Assembly (NCBI RefSeq): GCF_023100805.1
Contig: NZ_CP095855.1
Span: forward strand, 6,985,001-7,049,000
Source of the DNA: Chitinophaga filiformis
GTDB taxonomy: Bacteria > Bacteroidota > Bacteroidia > Chitinophagales > Chitinophagaceae
Direction of reading: 5' to 3'
DNA: 64,000 bases
Shown here: piece after piece, positions 51,162 to 59,612 of the stretch
How positions within the stretch are numbered: the stretch's first letter is position 1
Layout of the letters: the number at the start of each line of letters is the position of its first letter
The notes under the pieces: model-generated
Database searches by the model: none
Told to the model about the DNA's origin: nothing
What the model saw: only the letters and a program-made list of their open reading frames with translations
Position numbers and translations under genes: made by a program

Positions 51162-51734
51162 TTAAAACTCCACATCGTCAGCTATATTGCCACCATTTTC
51201 ATCAGCAAATCTCTTCGCATACTCTTGTCTTTTCGCCTCCATATGATCCACATATTCCGTTATTTCCTCGCTGCTCAGGTCTTTCTGCTGTTCCATCCAT
51301 TGCATAGCTACCTGCTGGAAATCGCCAAGGGAGATGCCGTAGTTATCCTGTATCCATCTCGCGCCATCGAGGCCAGCTTCATATGCGGCAGTACGTGCAC
51401 CACACAATTCCTCATAGAAGTAGCGATCAGTAGCCAGTCGCTCGAGCTGCAGCGTATTTCCTGCGCCGGCTGCCGGCTGGAGATGACCCAATTTGGGATG
51501 TTGGTCGGCTTGTCCGAATAAAGTACCCATTTCAGAGATAACAACGAAGTCAGCATCTTCCTGCATACGTTGTACCCATCCCTGGCTGGCATCTTCCCAA
51601 ACGGGTACTTCTACGCCAAGCGCACCACAAATAATATCGACAGCAACGCCATTTGCAATCTTTGCATTGGCGGCGGAGTAATCGTACAAACTGATGCCGT
51701 GAATAGGTTCAAATAAGGGGTTGTTTTGTCCCAT
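51162..51734 (-). CDS. DUF6620-like protein, last gene of the SPFH operon
   Basis: A 190-residue, acidic protein with no signal peptide. The N-terminus (NNPLFEPIHGISLYDYSAAN, then AKIANGVAVD) and a VEVPVWEDASQGWVQRM segment resemble the DUF6620 family as I recall it. The remainder is predicted helical. It is the last gene of a four-gene operon with two zinc-ribbon proteins and an SPFH protein. DUF6620 has no known function; its place here suggests a role in the same membrane-associated complex. Confidence 0.72.
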   Translation of the reverse strand: MGQNNPLFEPIHGISLYDYSAANAKIANGVAVDIICGALGVEVPVWEDASQGWVQRMQEDADFVVISEMGTLFGQADQHPKLGHLQPAAGAGNTLQLERLATDRYFYEELCGARTAAYEAGLDGARWIQDNYGISLGDFQQVAMQWMEQQKDLSSEEITEYVDHMEAKRQEYAKRFADENGGNIADDVEF

Positions 51735-51756
51735 GGTCTGTTGTTTTTATAGTTAA

Positions 51757-52731
51757 CTATAGATTCGTGCTACGTTTACTTTCATATCGCTGGTAATTGG
51801 CCTGCAAAGACCTGAAGAACTTCTCGTGATGCTCTTCCAGGTCAGGCAATAACTTCGTCAGCTCGTCAAAGATGTTCCTGTAATATTTGTCAAGCAATTC
51901 AGGCGCTTCGTTTTCGGCCTGTACTCTTTGCGCATCCAGCAAGCGGAGCTTTTCATAGCCGGGACCACTTTTCGTCATCCGCTCCTGTGCGCTCAATGAC
52001 AGCTGCAATTCATGCATCTGTTGATAAAGACTTTGTTCTTCATTTTTTCTCTGCTGATGCGCATCGATAAAATGTTTACTACGTTGTTCTGCCAGCTTCC
52101 TGGCAATATGCTCAATGTCGCGGCCCATTGCACCGGGTTCGAAGATGTTTTGGGTCTGACAATAATTACATGACACATAGGCGCTATAATAGTATACCTG
52201 TTTTATATCCAGGTTAGCCCCGCACTGCTTGCAATTGACCAATTTAGATTGTTGCCAGTAGGTATTCATCATCTGCTCAAAGATGGGCTCATAATCCTTT
52301 CTCTCTACCTCTTCTGTTGCCTCTTCTACACGATGGTGCAGCTGATCTTCCCATTCATCAGCTTTTCTTGCACAACGATGCCGCCAGTCACGCAGCAGCC
52401 GGTAAGCTTCACTTTCCGCAGAGAATACATCGGCATATCGTTGATATACGGGCTCAATCTGCTTTTCGAGTACCTCGCGTAATTTTTCCCGCATGCTGGA
52501 TGCCTGTCCTTTCATAGCAGATGAAAAGCGATGATATGCCTGTCCGAAGCGGTCGTCTTCTGCCATTACGGAAGGCGCTTCTTCCATGAAGCCGCTAAGC
52601 AATATATTCACGCGTTCATCCAGCTTTGCCAGGAAGGTGTCCAAACGGCCTTCCAGGGTATTCAATTCACTTTTAAACGCCTCGTATTGTTGTTTGTCTT
52701 CCTGTGATTGGCCCCAATTAAATAAACCCAT
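51757..52731 (-). CDS. Coiled-coil protein with central zinc ribbon
   Basis: A 324-residue cytoplasmic protein. The N-terminus (MGLFNWGQSQEDKQQYEAFK) is followed by a long helical region to about 165, then a zinc ribbon with two Cys pairs (CKQCGANLDIKQV ... CNYCQTQN) near residues 170-195. A further long coiled coil follows, with a charged tail. The layout suggests a structural or scaffold protein that binds zinc. It is the third gene of the SPFH operon, with only 2 nt after the small zinc-ribbon gene. No exact family is recognised. Confidence 0.72.
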   Translation of the reverse strand: MGLFNWGQSQEDKQQYEAFKSELNTLEGRLDTFLAKLDERVNILLSGFMEEAPSVMAEDDRFGQAYHRFSSAMKGQASSMREKLREVLEKQIEPVYQRYADVFSAESEAYRLLRDWRHRCARKADEWEDQLHHRVEEATEEVERKDYEPIFEQMMNTYWQQSKLVNCKQCGANLDIKQVYYYSAYVSCNYCQTQNIFEPGAMGRDIEHIARKLAEQRSKHFIDAHQQRKNEEQSLYQQMHELQLSLSAQERMTKSGPGYEKLRLLDAQRVQAENEAPELLDKYYRNIFDELTKLLPDLEEHHEKFFRSLQANYQRYESKRSTNL

Positions 52732-52733
52732 AT

Positions 52734-52982
52734 TCAGCTATTAGAGTTATCTGATTTTTTGATGTAGCTACCGTCGGTAAGCGTCGTTGTGATGAAAGCG
52801 TGCCCGCAGTAGGCACAATGTGTCAATCCATCCTGTTTGGCACGGCCGGCGCCGCAATTAGGACAAGCAGATTCTCCTGTGTTGGCCTGGGTATTTTCAG
52901 CCTGTCCCCCATAGGTTTGCTGTGAAACAGCACGTTGTTTCATTCGTTCAATGAACGACAATTTTTTATTTTCTTCCTGCAT
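52734..52982 (-). CDS. Small zinc-ribbon protein
   Basis: An 82-residue protein. A basic N-terminal helix (NKKLSFIERMKQRAV) is followed by a zinc ribbon with two Cys pairs (ACPNCGAGRAKQDGLTHCAYC) and a short tail. It is the second gene of the four-gene SPFH operon, with 9 and 2 nt to its neighbours. Zinc-ribbon partners also accompany SPFH proteins of the YdjI type in other bacteria. Confidence 0.75.
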   Translation of the reverse strand: MQEENKKLSFIERMKQRAVSQQTYGGQAENTQANTGESACPNCGAGRAKQDGLTHCAYCGHAFITTTLTDGSYIKKSDNSNS

Positions 52983-52991
52983 TACGCGATA

Positions 52992-53957
52992 TTATAATTT
53001 GGCTAAGATCTCTGCCTTCTTCGCTTTGTATTCTTCTGCGTCTATCAGTCCGTTGTCATGAAGCGCTTTCAGCTGTTTCAGCCTGGCTTCAAGATCATCC
53101 TGTTTTTCCGCAGGTTTACTTTCAGGTTTTGGGGCGTTCATTGCACTCATCATATAGGCCATGGCAGCACCCTGTTGTGCAGCATCATTCAGGGCAGTGC
53201 CCTGCTGACCTATAGCGGCCGCCTGGTTGAATTTAAGATATGCATCCATATCTCCTACCATGTTCATATTGGTAACGGTATCAAAATGCTTCGCTACATC
53301 ATCAGGCAGTGTAACGCTGCTTACAGTAAATTCCGTTACATCAATACCAAATGCATCGAAATATGGCTGGATGAGGGGTCTTATCTTCTCATTCAGGGCA
53401 CTCAGGTTACCCGCGATGTCCAATACCTGTATCTGCGCCTGCGCCAATACTTCTCCAAATTTGGGTGCAATGTAATCACGGAGTTTGTTCTGTAGTTCGT
53501 GAACGAACAGGTATGGGAATGTACCTGCATATTCTCTGAAAAACTTTGAAGGGTCTGAGATGCGTAGACTGTAGCTGCCAAAGGCTCTCAGGCGCACCTG
53601 GCCGAATTTCTTATCCGGCAGGATAACAGGCGCAGGTGTTCCCCATTTCAGGTTCACAAACTGTTTAACAGAGAAATAATAAACATCCGCTTTAAAAGGG
53701 CCCTGGAAACCATATTTCCATCCTTTTAGCTTTGTCAGGAAGGGAATATTCTCGGTAGTCAGTGTATGTGTTCCGGCATCGAATACGTCAGCCAGTTTGC
53801 CTTCATTCAGCAATACCGCTTTTTCGGATTCACGAACAACCAGCTTGGCGCCATTCTTAATGTCGGCTTCAGGCTGAGGAAACTGCCACATTAACAGATT
53901 GGGGTCTTTCTCGAACCACTCAATGATCTCAATAAATGGTAAATTCATGGTTTTCAA
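52992..53957 (-). CDS. SPFH-domain protein with C-terminal SHOCT motif
   Basis: A 321-residue protein. The N-terminus to about residue 230 is an SPFH (band-7-like) domain of the YdjI/virion-core type: FEKDPNLLMWQFPQPEADIK, LVVRESEKAVLLNEGKLADV, and FGSYSLRISDPSKFFREYAG. The C-terminus (LEARLKQLKALHDNGLIDAE, then EYKAKKAEILAKL) is a SHOCT motif. There is no transmembrane segment, so it would attach to membranes peripherally or through partners. In Bacillus a YdjI-type SPFH protein works with PspA in membrane stress. It is the first gene of the four-gene operon and probably its scaffold. Confidence 0.88.
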   Translation of the reverse strand: MKTMNLPFIEIIEWFEKDPNLLMWQFPQPEADIKNGAKLVVRESEKAVLLNEGKLADVFDAGTHTLTTENIPFLTKLKGWKYGFQGPFKADVYYFSVKQFVNLKWGTPAPVILPDKKFGQVRLRAFGSYSLRISDPSKFFREYAGTFPYLFVHELQNKLRDYIAPKFGEVLAQAQIQVLDIAGNLSALNEKIRPLIQPYFDAFGIDVTEFTVSSVTLPDDVAKHFDTVTNMNMVGDMDAYLKFNQAAAIGQQGTALNDAAQQGAAMAYMMSAMNAPKPESKPAEKQDDLEARLKQLKALHDNGLIDAEEYKAKKAEILAKL

Positions 53958-54217
53958 TTGTCACTAATGATCAGGGTTACCTTTATTCATTACATCAAAT
54001 ATAGGTATATGCGTAACTGATAGTAAAGGAAGCCGAAAGTTAGGTATTTTCTGTTAAACCATTTAGCAAATTTTTAAGCGCCTCCCCCTCCATTTTATGA
54101 TCCTGTGGAAATGGGCTTAATAATCAGGGGAGTCATTTGTGTCGAATTGACAAATTATAATATTATCTTGTTTTAAAACAACAAAGCGATTGGGCGCCAT
54201 TTTTTTATATTTAGAAT

Positions 54218-55702
54218 ATGGAAAAGATCATACCCAGCGACATACGCTATTCCGACCTTGCCGGAAAAAGGTTTAACAAACGCTTTACAGGAAAACCTGA
54301 ATATGTTTGTCTTCCGGAGTCTACCCGGGACGTAGTCCAGGCTGTCCAGGAGGCAGTAAACAGTAAACGGCGGCCAGTAGTACGCAGTGGCGGGCATTGC
54401 CTCGAGGGCTTTGTATCAGACCCGGCTGTACAGGTGCTTATCGACATATCACTGATGACCGGCGTTTATTATGATGCAGAGAAAGCGGCCTTTGCGGTGG
54501 AAGCCGGTGCGACAGTCGGCGAAATGTACCGCAGATTATTCCTGGGCTGGGGAGTGGTGCTTCCTGCCGGCGAACATCCTGGTATAGGCATAGGCGGACA
54601 TATATTGGGAGGAGCCTTTGGGTTTCTTTGCCGGGAATATGGACTAGCGGCAGATTATCTGTATGGCATAGAGCTGGTCACTGTCGACGCTTCAGGTAAA
54701 GCCTTCAGTGTGATTGCCACGCGTGAAGCAAATGATCCTAACCGCGAACTATGGTGGGCACATACAGGAGGAGGCGGTGGCAATTTTGGCATTGTAACGC
54801 GTTACTGGTTGCGGTCGCCTGATGTGGATGGAACCGATCCTTTTACAGCATTACCGAAAGCGCCGGCATCTGTCAGCATCTTCAGACTGGCATGGGACTG
54901 GAAAGACTTTGATGAGTCATCGTTCTCCCGCCTCGTACAAAACTTTGGCAGCTGGAGCCTGCAGCACAGTGGTCCCGATTCTCCTTACACACAGTTATTC
55001 AGTACCCTCTTTTTAGGTCACCGCAACCTGGGAAAGATAGAAATAAAAGGTCTTTCCACAGCAGCTGATGCTCACAGCCTGATAGACGGGCATCTGGCGG
55101 CCGTGGCAGCACCGTTGGATTTACACTATACGTTGCAGATAGAAGAAAGTCCCTGGTTACGCTTTGCACTCAATCCCTTTCCGGAATTATTTCAGCCGGG
55201 CTTTGATAATGTACAGGCAAAGGTAAAGGACGCCTTTTTCCGGCAACCTTTCACTGACAGCCAGATAACCACGGCTTACAAATACCTTACTGCAGCAGCA
55301 CCTATAGGTGGCATGTTAGGCATGGCCACCTATGGAGGAAAAGTCAACACAATATCTCCTGCCGCTACTGCGTCCGCACAACGCGATTGCATCATGGATG
55401 TGGCCTGCAACACTGGCTGGGTCGATCCCGCAGGCGCCGCGCCAAGCCTGGACTGGGTCCGTAATTTCTACAAGGATCTCTTTTCCGGTTCTGGCGGCGT
55501 ACCTGTGCCCAATCAACAGACCGACGGCAGTATGATCAACCATCCGGATACAGACCATGCAAGCCCGGAATGGAATCAGTCAGGCATTCCATGGTATACG
55601 CTTTATTATAAAGAGAATTATCCACGTTTACAGCGGGTAAAAGCTGCATGGGATCCGCTGAATATATTTCATCATGCGCTGTCTATACGAGCTGCTGACT
55701 GA
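54218..55702 (+). CDS. FAD-linked oxidase (BBE family)
   Basis: A 494-residue flavin oxidase. The FAD-binding domain has VVRSGGHCLEGF (His near residue 57 attaches FAD) and GEHPGIGIGGHILGGAFGFL near 125; a second covalent Cys is not evident at the usual place. The C-terminus ends in WDPLNIFHHALSI, the BBE motif. Enzymes of this group oxidise sugars or secondary metabolites with oxygen. No signal peptide is present. The upstream 260 nt hold no gene, and the next gene is a GH39-like glycosidase on the same strand, 108 nt away, so a shared sugar substrate is possible. Confidence 0.88.
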   Translation: MEKIIPSDIRYSDLAGKRFNKRFTGKPEYVCLPESTRDVVQAVQEAVNSKRRPVVRSGGHCLEGFVSDPAVQVLIDISLMTGVYYDAEKAAFAVEAGATVGEMYRRLFLGWGVVLPAGEHPGIGIGGHILGGAFGFLCREYGLAADYLYGIELVTVDASGKAFSVIATREANDPNRELWWAHTGGGGGNFGIVTRYWLRSPDVDGTDPFTALPKAPASVSIFRLAWDWKDFDESSFSRLVQNFGSWSLQHSGPDSPYTQLFSTLFLGHRNLGKIEIKGLSTAADAHSLIDGHLAAVAAPLDLHYTLQIEESPWLRFALNPFPELFQPGFDNVQAKVKDAFFRQPFTDSQITTAYKYLTAAAPIGGMLGMATYGGKVNTISPAATASAQRDCIMDVACNTGWVDPAGAAPSLDWVRNFYKDLFSGSGGVPVPNQQTDGSMINHPDTDHASPEWNQSGIPWYTLYYKENYPRLQRVKAAWDPLNIFHHALSIRAAD

Positions 55703-55810
55703 TGAAATATTGCCGGATGAATTTGCTAATATAGACAGGCCACACTGTGGTGGTCTGGAAACATTTTGCTCCTTGTATCCAACAACAGACGATAATCTAA
55801 AAACAGCCGT

Positions 55811-57532
55811 ATGTTCAGAAAGTATCTAATGGTTTGTCAGTTCATTGCTATTGCGTTTTTTAACCTTCATCTGTCCAGCCTTAAAAGCTATGCACAAAAA
55901 ACCGCAGCTGTTGATGATGCTGTTGCAACAATCAGGATTGATCTGAACAAGACCATTGGTCCTATGTATCCGGCCTGGGCCTGGTTTGGTTACGATGAGC
56001 CCAATTACACCTACATGAAGGATGGGAAAAAACTGCTTTCAGAAATAGCCGCTTTGTCGCCTGTGCCTGTATATGTACGTGCTCATAGCCTGCTGGTCAG
56101 CGGTGACGGCCAGGCTGCACTGAAGTGGGGATCAACAAACGCCTATACCGAAGATGCCAATGGCAATCCCGTTTATAACTGGAAGATCATTGACAGTATT
56201 TTCGATACCTATATCCAACGGGGCATGAAACCACTGGCGCAAATTGGCTTTATGCCGCAGGCATTGTCCACTAAACCGGAGCCTTATCGTCATTACTGGA
56301 AACCTGGCGACCCATATTCCGATATCATTACCGGCTGGGCGTACCCTCCGAAGGATTACAATAAATGGGCAGAATTGGTGTATCAATGGGTAAAACATTC
56401 CGTACAGCGCTATGGTCAGAAAGAAGTAGAAAGCTGGTATTGGGAACTGTGGAATGAACCTAACGGATTTTACTGGAAAGCCAGCATGGAAGAATTCTTT
56501 AAGCTTTATGACTATACTGCTGACGCCGTGAAACGTGCTTTACCCAGCGCTAAGATAGGAGGCATTAACGTCGCGGGGACCGGTGGACAAGGCGCTCAGA
56601 AATGGTTACATGCCTTTGTTAAACATTGCTTTTCAGATACCAATTATGTCACTAAAAAAATAGGTGCGCCGGTAGATGCTATATTGTTTCATGCTAAGGG
56701 AGCGCCCCAGCTGGTGAATGGCCATGTACGGATGAATATGGGAACCCAGTTAAGAGATATTGAAGCAGGCTTCAAACTGGTAGCATCTTATCCGCAACTG
56801 AAGAATATCCCTGTCATTATTGGTGAATCCGATCCTGAAGGTTGCGCAGCCTGTGGCATGCACACCAATCCGGAAAATGCCTATCGTAATGGTACTATGT
56901 ATTCCAGTTACACCGCTGCCTCCCTTGCCCGCGAGTATGCCCTGGCGGATCAGTACAAGGTCAACTTCAAAGGCGCCGTATCCTGGTCCTTCGAATTTGA
57001 GAATCAACCCTGGTTCTTTGGCTTTCGGGACCTGGCTACTAACGGCGTAGATAAGCCCGTTCTGAATGTGTTCCGCATGTTTGGTATGATGAAGGGTAAG
57101 AGAGTATATATTCATTCTGATCGGGGCTATGATCTGCGTACAGCACTCGATTCAAGTTTCAGAAGATCTTATCCGGACATTAACGGACTGGCTTGTAAAG
57201 ATGCACATGAAGCCACTGTCATGTTGTGGAACTATCACGACGATGACGTAAAACAAGGCGGCAAACAAGTAACTGTTCAACTGAACGGTCTGCCTCAGCA
57301 AGTGTATATGCATCATTACAGGATCGATGATGAGCATAGTAATTCATATGAGGTGTGGAAGAAAATGGGCTCACCGAAAAATCCGTCCGCAGAACAAATC
57401 GCACAGTTGGAAAAGGCAGGACAACTGCAATTGCTGGGTTCTCCGGAATGGATTAAAACAGATAAGGGCGAGGCAATTGTCAGGATGACTTTACCTTCAC
57501 AGGGAGTGTCTTTGCTGAAGTTTGACTGGTAG
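55811..57532 (+). CDS. Secreted GH39-like glycoside hydrolase
   Basis: A 573-residue protein with an N-terminal signal peptide (residues 1-28, ending SYAQ). The (beta/alpha)8 barrel shows the acid/base Glu in WYWELWNEPNGFYW near residue 215 and a likely nucleophile Glu in NIPVIIGESDPEG near 340; both motifs and their spacing fit GH39 beta-xylosidases and related families. Members cut xylose- or iduronate-containing chains; the exact substrate is not clear. It follows the BBE-type oxidase by 108 nt. Periplasmic location is expected. Confidence 0.8.
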   Translation: MFRKYLMVCQFIAIAFFNLHLSSLKSYAQKTAAVDDAVATIRIDLNKTIGPMYPAWAWFGYDEPNYTYMKDGKKLLSEIAALSPVPVYVRAHSLLVSGDGQAALKWGSTNAYTEDANGNPVYNWKIIDSIFDTYIQRGMKPLAQIGFMPQALSTKPEPYRHYWKPGDPYSDIITGWAYPPKDYNKWAELVYQWVKHSVQRYGQKEVESWYWELWNEPNGFYWKASMEEFFKLYDYTADAVKRALPSAKIGGINVAGTGGQGAQKWLHAFVKHCFSDTNYVTKKIGAPVDAILFHAKGAPQLVNGHVRMNMGTQLRDIEAGFKLVASYPQLKNIPVIIGESDPEGCAACGMHTNPENAYRNGTMYSSYTAASLAREYALADQYKVNFKGAVSWSFEFENQPWFFGFRDLATNGVDKPVLNVFRMFGMMKGKRVYIHSDRGYDLRTALDSSFRRSYPDINGLACKDAHEATVMLWNYHDDDVKQGGKQVTVQLNGLPQQVYMHHYRIDDEHSNSYEVWKKMGSPKNPSAEQIAQLEKAGQLQLLGSPEWIKTDKGEAIVRMTLPSQGVSLLKFDW

Positions 57533-57635
57533 GTTCGTATGGGTTTCATGCTTCGCTGACACGCCCGATTTTTTGCCCGATAGTTAAGGTGATTGGCTAA
57601 TATCTACAGGTTAAAAGGATTAAGGTGACCAGATA

Positions 57636-58025
57636 CTACTGTGGACAGTTATCGCATTTATATTTCCTGAGAATATCCGATTCCAGCAACTGAAAGCTGG
57701 CACCGCCCCTATCGCCGGGTTGAAAGAACTGGCAAAACCGGGCCCGGTTTAAATTTGCCGCGTTTAACACAGCATTGGCGAAATCATCTCCTTCGTAATC
57801 TTCGTTGTCAAAAAAACACAAATTGATGAAATAGAAAATAATGTTCTCCCCTGCATCCAGTTGATTAACACGGGGGCGTATAATGTCCAGGGCTAAATCC
57901 AGTCGTTCATACGCGGTAAAAAACTGGGCAAGCGAATAAAGTGCCTGATCATTTAATGTAGCGGTACTCGTAGCCGGAGATTTAACAATAGACCGCCGAC
58001 ATTTATTTTTTTGTGAATTCCTCAA
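57636..58025 (-). pseudogene. Remnant of a TPR-like protein gene
   Basis: An open frame of 129 codons with no ATG anywhere; the only initiation codon is TTG at its upstream edge, three codons after an in-frame TAG. The C-terminal part (FCQFFQPGDRGGASFQLLES, then a KCDNC pair) and the helical ALDIIRP segment look like the end of a longer TPR-type protein. I take it as the remains of a gene whose 5' part is lost. It lies opposite to, and just upstream of, the subtilase cassette. Confidence 0.5.
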
Positions 58026-58282
58026 TATTTCCTAGCTTCATCATCCAAAACCCCATAATTATAAACGACGCATTAAAGTTTCCTTGACCGTAGTACGGGT
58101 TTTGTATACTTCTCATCTATTTTTAAATATCATTACCGGTTGAATCTGCTGCTGCCTCGGCAACAGGTTGCATGTGCTGTAACGTAGAATGAAAAACTTA
58201 TCATATTAATTACCCCAAATGCTGACGAATGGCAGCAATTAACAGTTATTGCCCCTAATCAGACAATGTTGCATATGCATTT

Positions 58283-59593
58283 ATGAAAGAGCATATCATC
58301 ATAAAAGTTGTCAGAGAAGTGCTGGATCAACTACCTGCACCTATTCCATACTGGATGGACTTTATCAACGATAAAACAATTGTTGTTGAACGTTTCCATC
58401 CTGATGTGGACAGGCTATTTGATGAAGCGAACTACAAGTTCTGGGTCACCAGGGAATACAAATCCCAATCCAGGGATAGAGTATGGAGTGCCGACGAAAT
58501 GAATGCTAACCTGCATTGCACCTTCCGTCTTATCCTACAACGCGACGGAGCATTACCTGAACAGACTATCAAACGTATACAACATCTCCCTTTCATTGCA
58601 GAAGTACGAACCTTATTGCTCGGCACTACAGAGTTTCCCGGCGAAAAAATTGCCGGTGCTATGACCGTTGTCTCAGCAGATCCGGGTGAAATGATCTATC
58701 TCCCCTATGCAAAAGAATGGACCAGGGGAGTGAATAACGTACGTGTGGCGGTGCTGGACACAGGCGCCAATTTCAGTCACCCGGAACTGGAAAACAAGAT
58801 CGTACTGCGCAGGAACTTTGTAGATCTCCAGGGACTTGATACTTCTTCTTTCATAGGAGACGTACTAAATATTAATGCGCTTCCCGAAGACCAGGTCGGG
58901 CATGGCACGCACGTATCGGGCATCCTGGCAGCAAAAGGCCTTCGCATGAATGAAGGCGTCTGCCCTTCCTGTTCACTGATGGTGGTCAGGGTACTGGCAG
59001 CCATGAGAAGCGGCAACAAAGTGGTGGGCGCCGGCATCGTGGACAACATCAACAATGGAATAAAATGGGCGGTAGATAATGGTGCAGACGTGATCAACAT
59101 GAGCCTCGGCATCAAACATTCGGGCGGTGGACTTCCTCATGAAGATATTGTCAAATATGCCATCAGTAAGAACGTTACCATTGTTGCCGCCAGTGGTAAC
59201 GACGGCAGTCCTGAAAAATATTACCCCGGCGCTCTGGAAGATGTCATAGCTGTCGGCGCTGTAGACAATTCCGGGCAGATGACCGGGTTCTCTTCCTATG
59301 GCGCTGACATCACGGTAGTAGCACCAGGCACTAACATCTACAGCTCTTATCTTAACAATGGTTACGCACTCTCGTCCGGTACATCCCAGGCATCGCCCTT
59401 CGTGAGTGGCGCCGTGGCCTTGCTAAAGTCTTATGCGTACGAAAAAGGCAAAAAACTTACAAATACGGACATCACTTATATACTTCGGAACACATCAGAC
59501 AGGCTTACCAGCAAAGTAAGGGATCAGAAAGCCGGATACGGTCTGCTTAACCTGGCAGATTCATTCAAATTGTTAAACGATATGTTATCATAA
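58283..59593 (+). CDS. Subtilase (S8 serine peptidase) without a signal peptide
   Basis: A 436-residue subtilase. Catalytic residues are visible as VAVLDTGAN (Asp 159), GHGTHVSGI (His 207) and SSGTSQASP (Ser 368), with the oxyanion Asn in AASGND (306). The first 135 residues form an unusual charged N-terminal region (KEHIIIKVVREVLDQLP, WMDFINDKTIVVERFHPDVD) that may be a propeptide or a binding domain; there is no signal peptide or membrane segment. It starts a co-directional run of four genes, with 19 nt to the next. It is presumably intracellular and could process one of the downstream proteins. Confidence 0.9.
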   Translation: MKEHIIIKVVREVLDQLPAPIPYWMDFINDKTIVVERFHPDVDRLFDEANYKFWVTREYKSQSRDRVWSADEMNANLHCTFRLILQRDGALPEQTIKRIQHLPFIAEVRTLLLGTTEFPGEKIAGAMTVVSADPGEMIYLPYAKEWTRGVNNVRVAVLDTGANFSHPELENKIVLRRNFVDLQGLDTSSFIGDVLNINALPEDQVGHGTHVSGILAAKGLRMNEGVCPSCSLMVVRVLAAMRSGNKVVGAGIVDNINNGIKWAVDNGADVINMSLGIKHSGGGLPHEDIVKYAISKNVTIVAASGNDGSPEKYYPGALEDVIAVGAVDNSGQMTGFSSYGADITVVAPGTNIYSSYLNNGYALSSGTSQASPFVSGAVALLKSYAYEKGKKLTNTDITYILRNTSDRLTSKVRDQKAGYGLLNLADSFKLLNDMLS

Positions 59594-59612
59594 ATTTTTT
59601 AAACATTATGTA

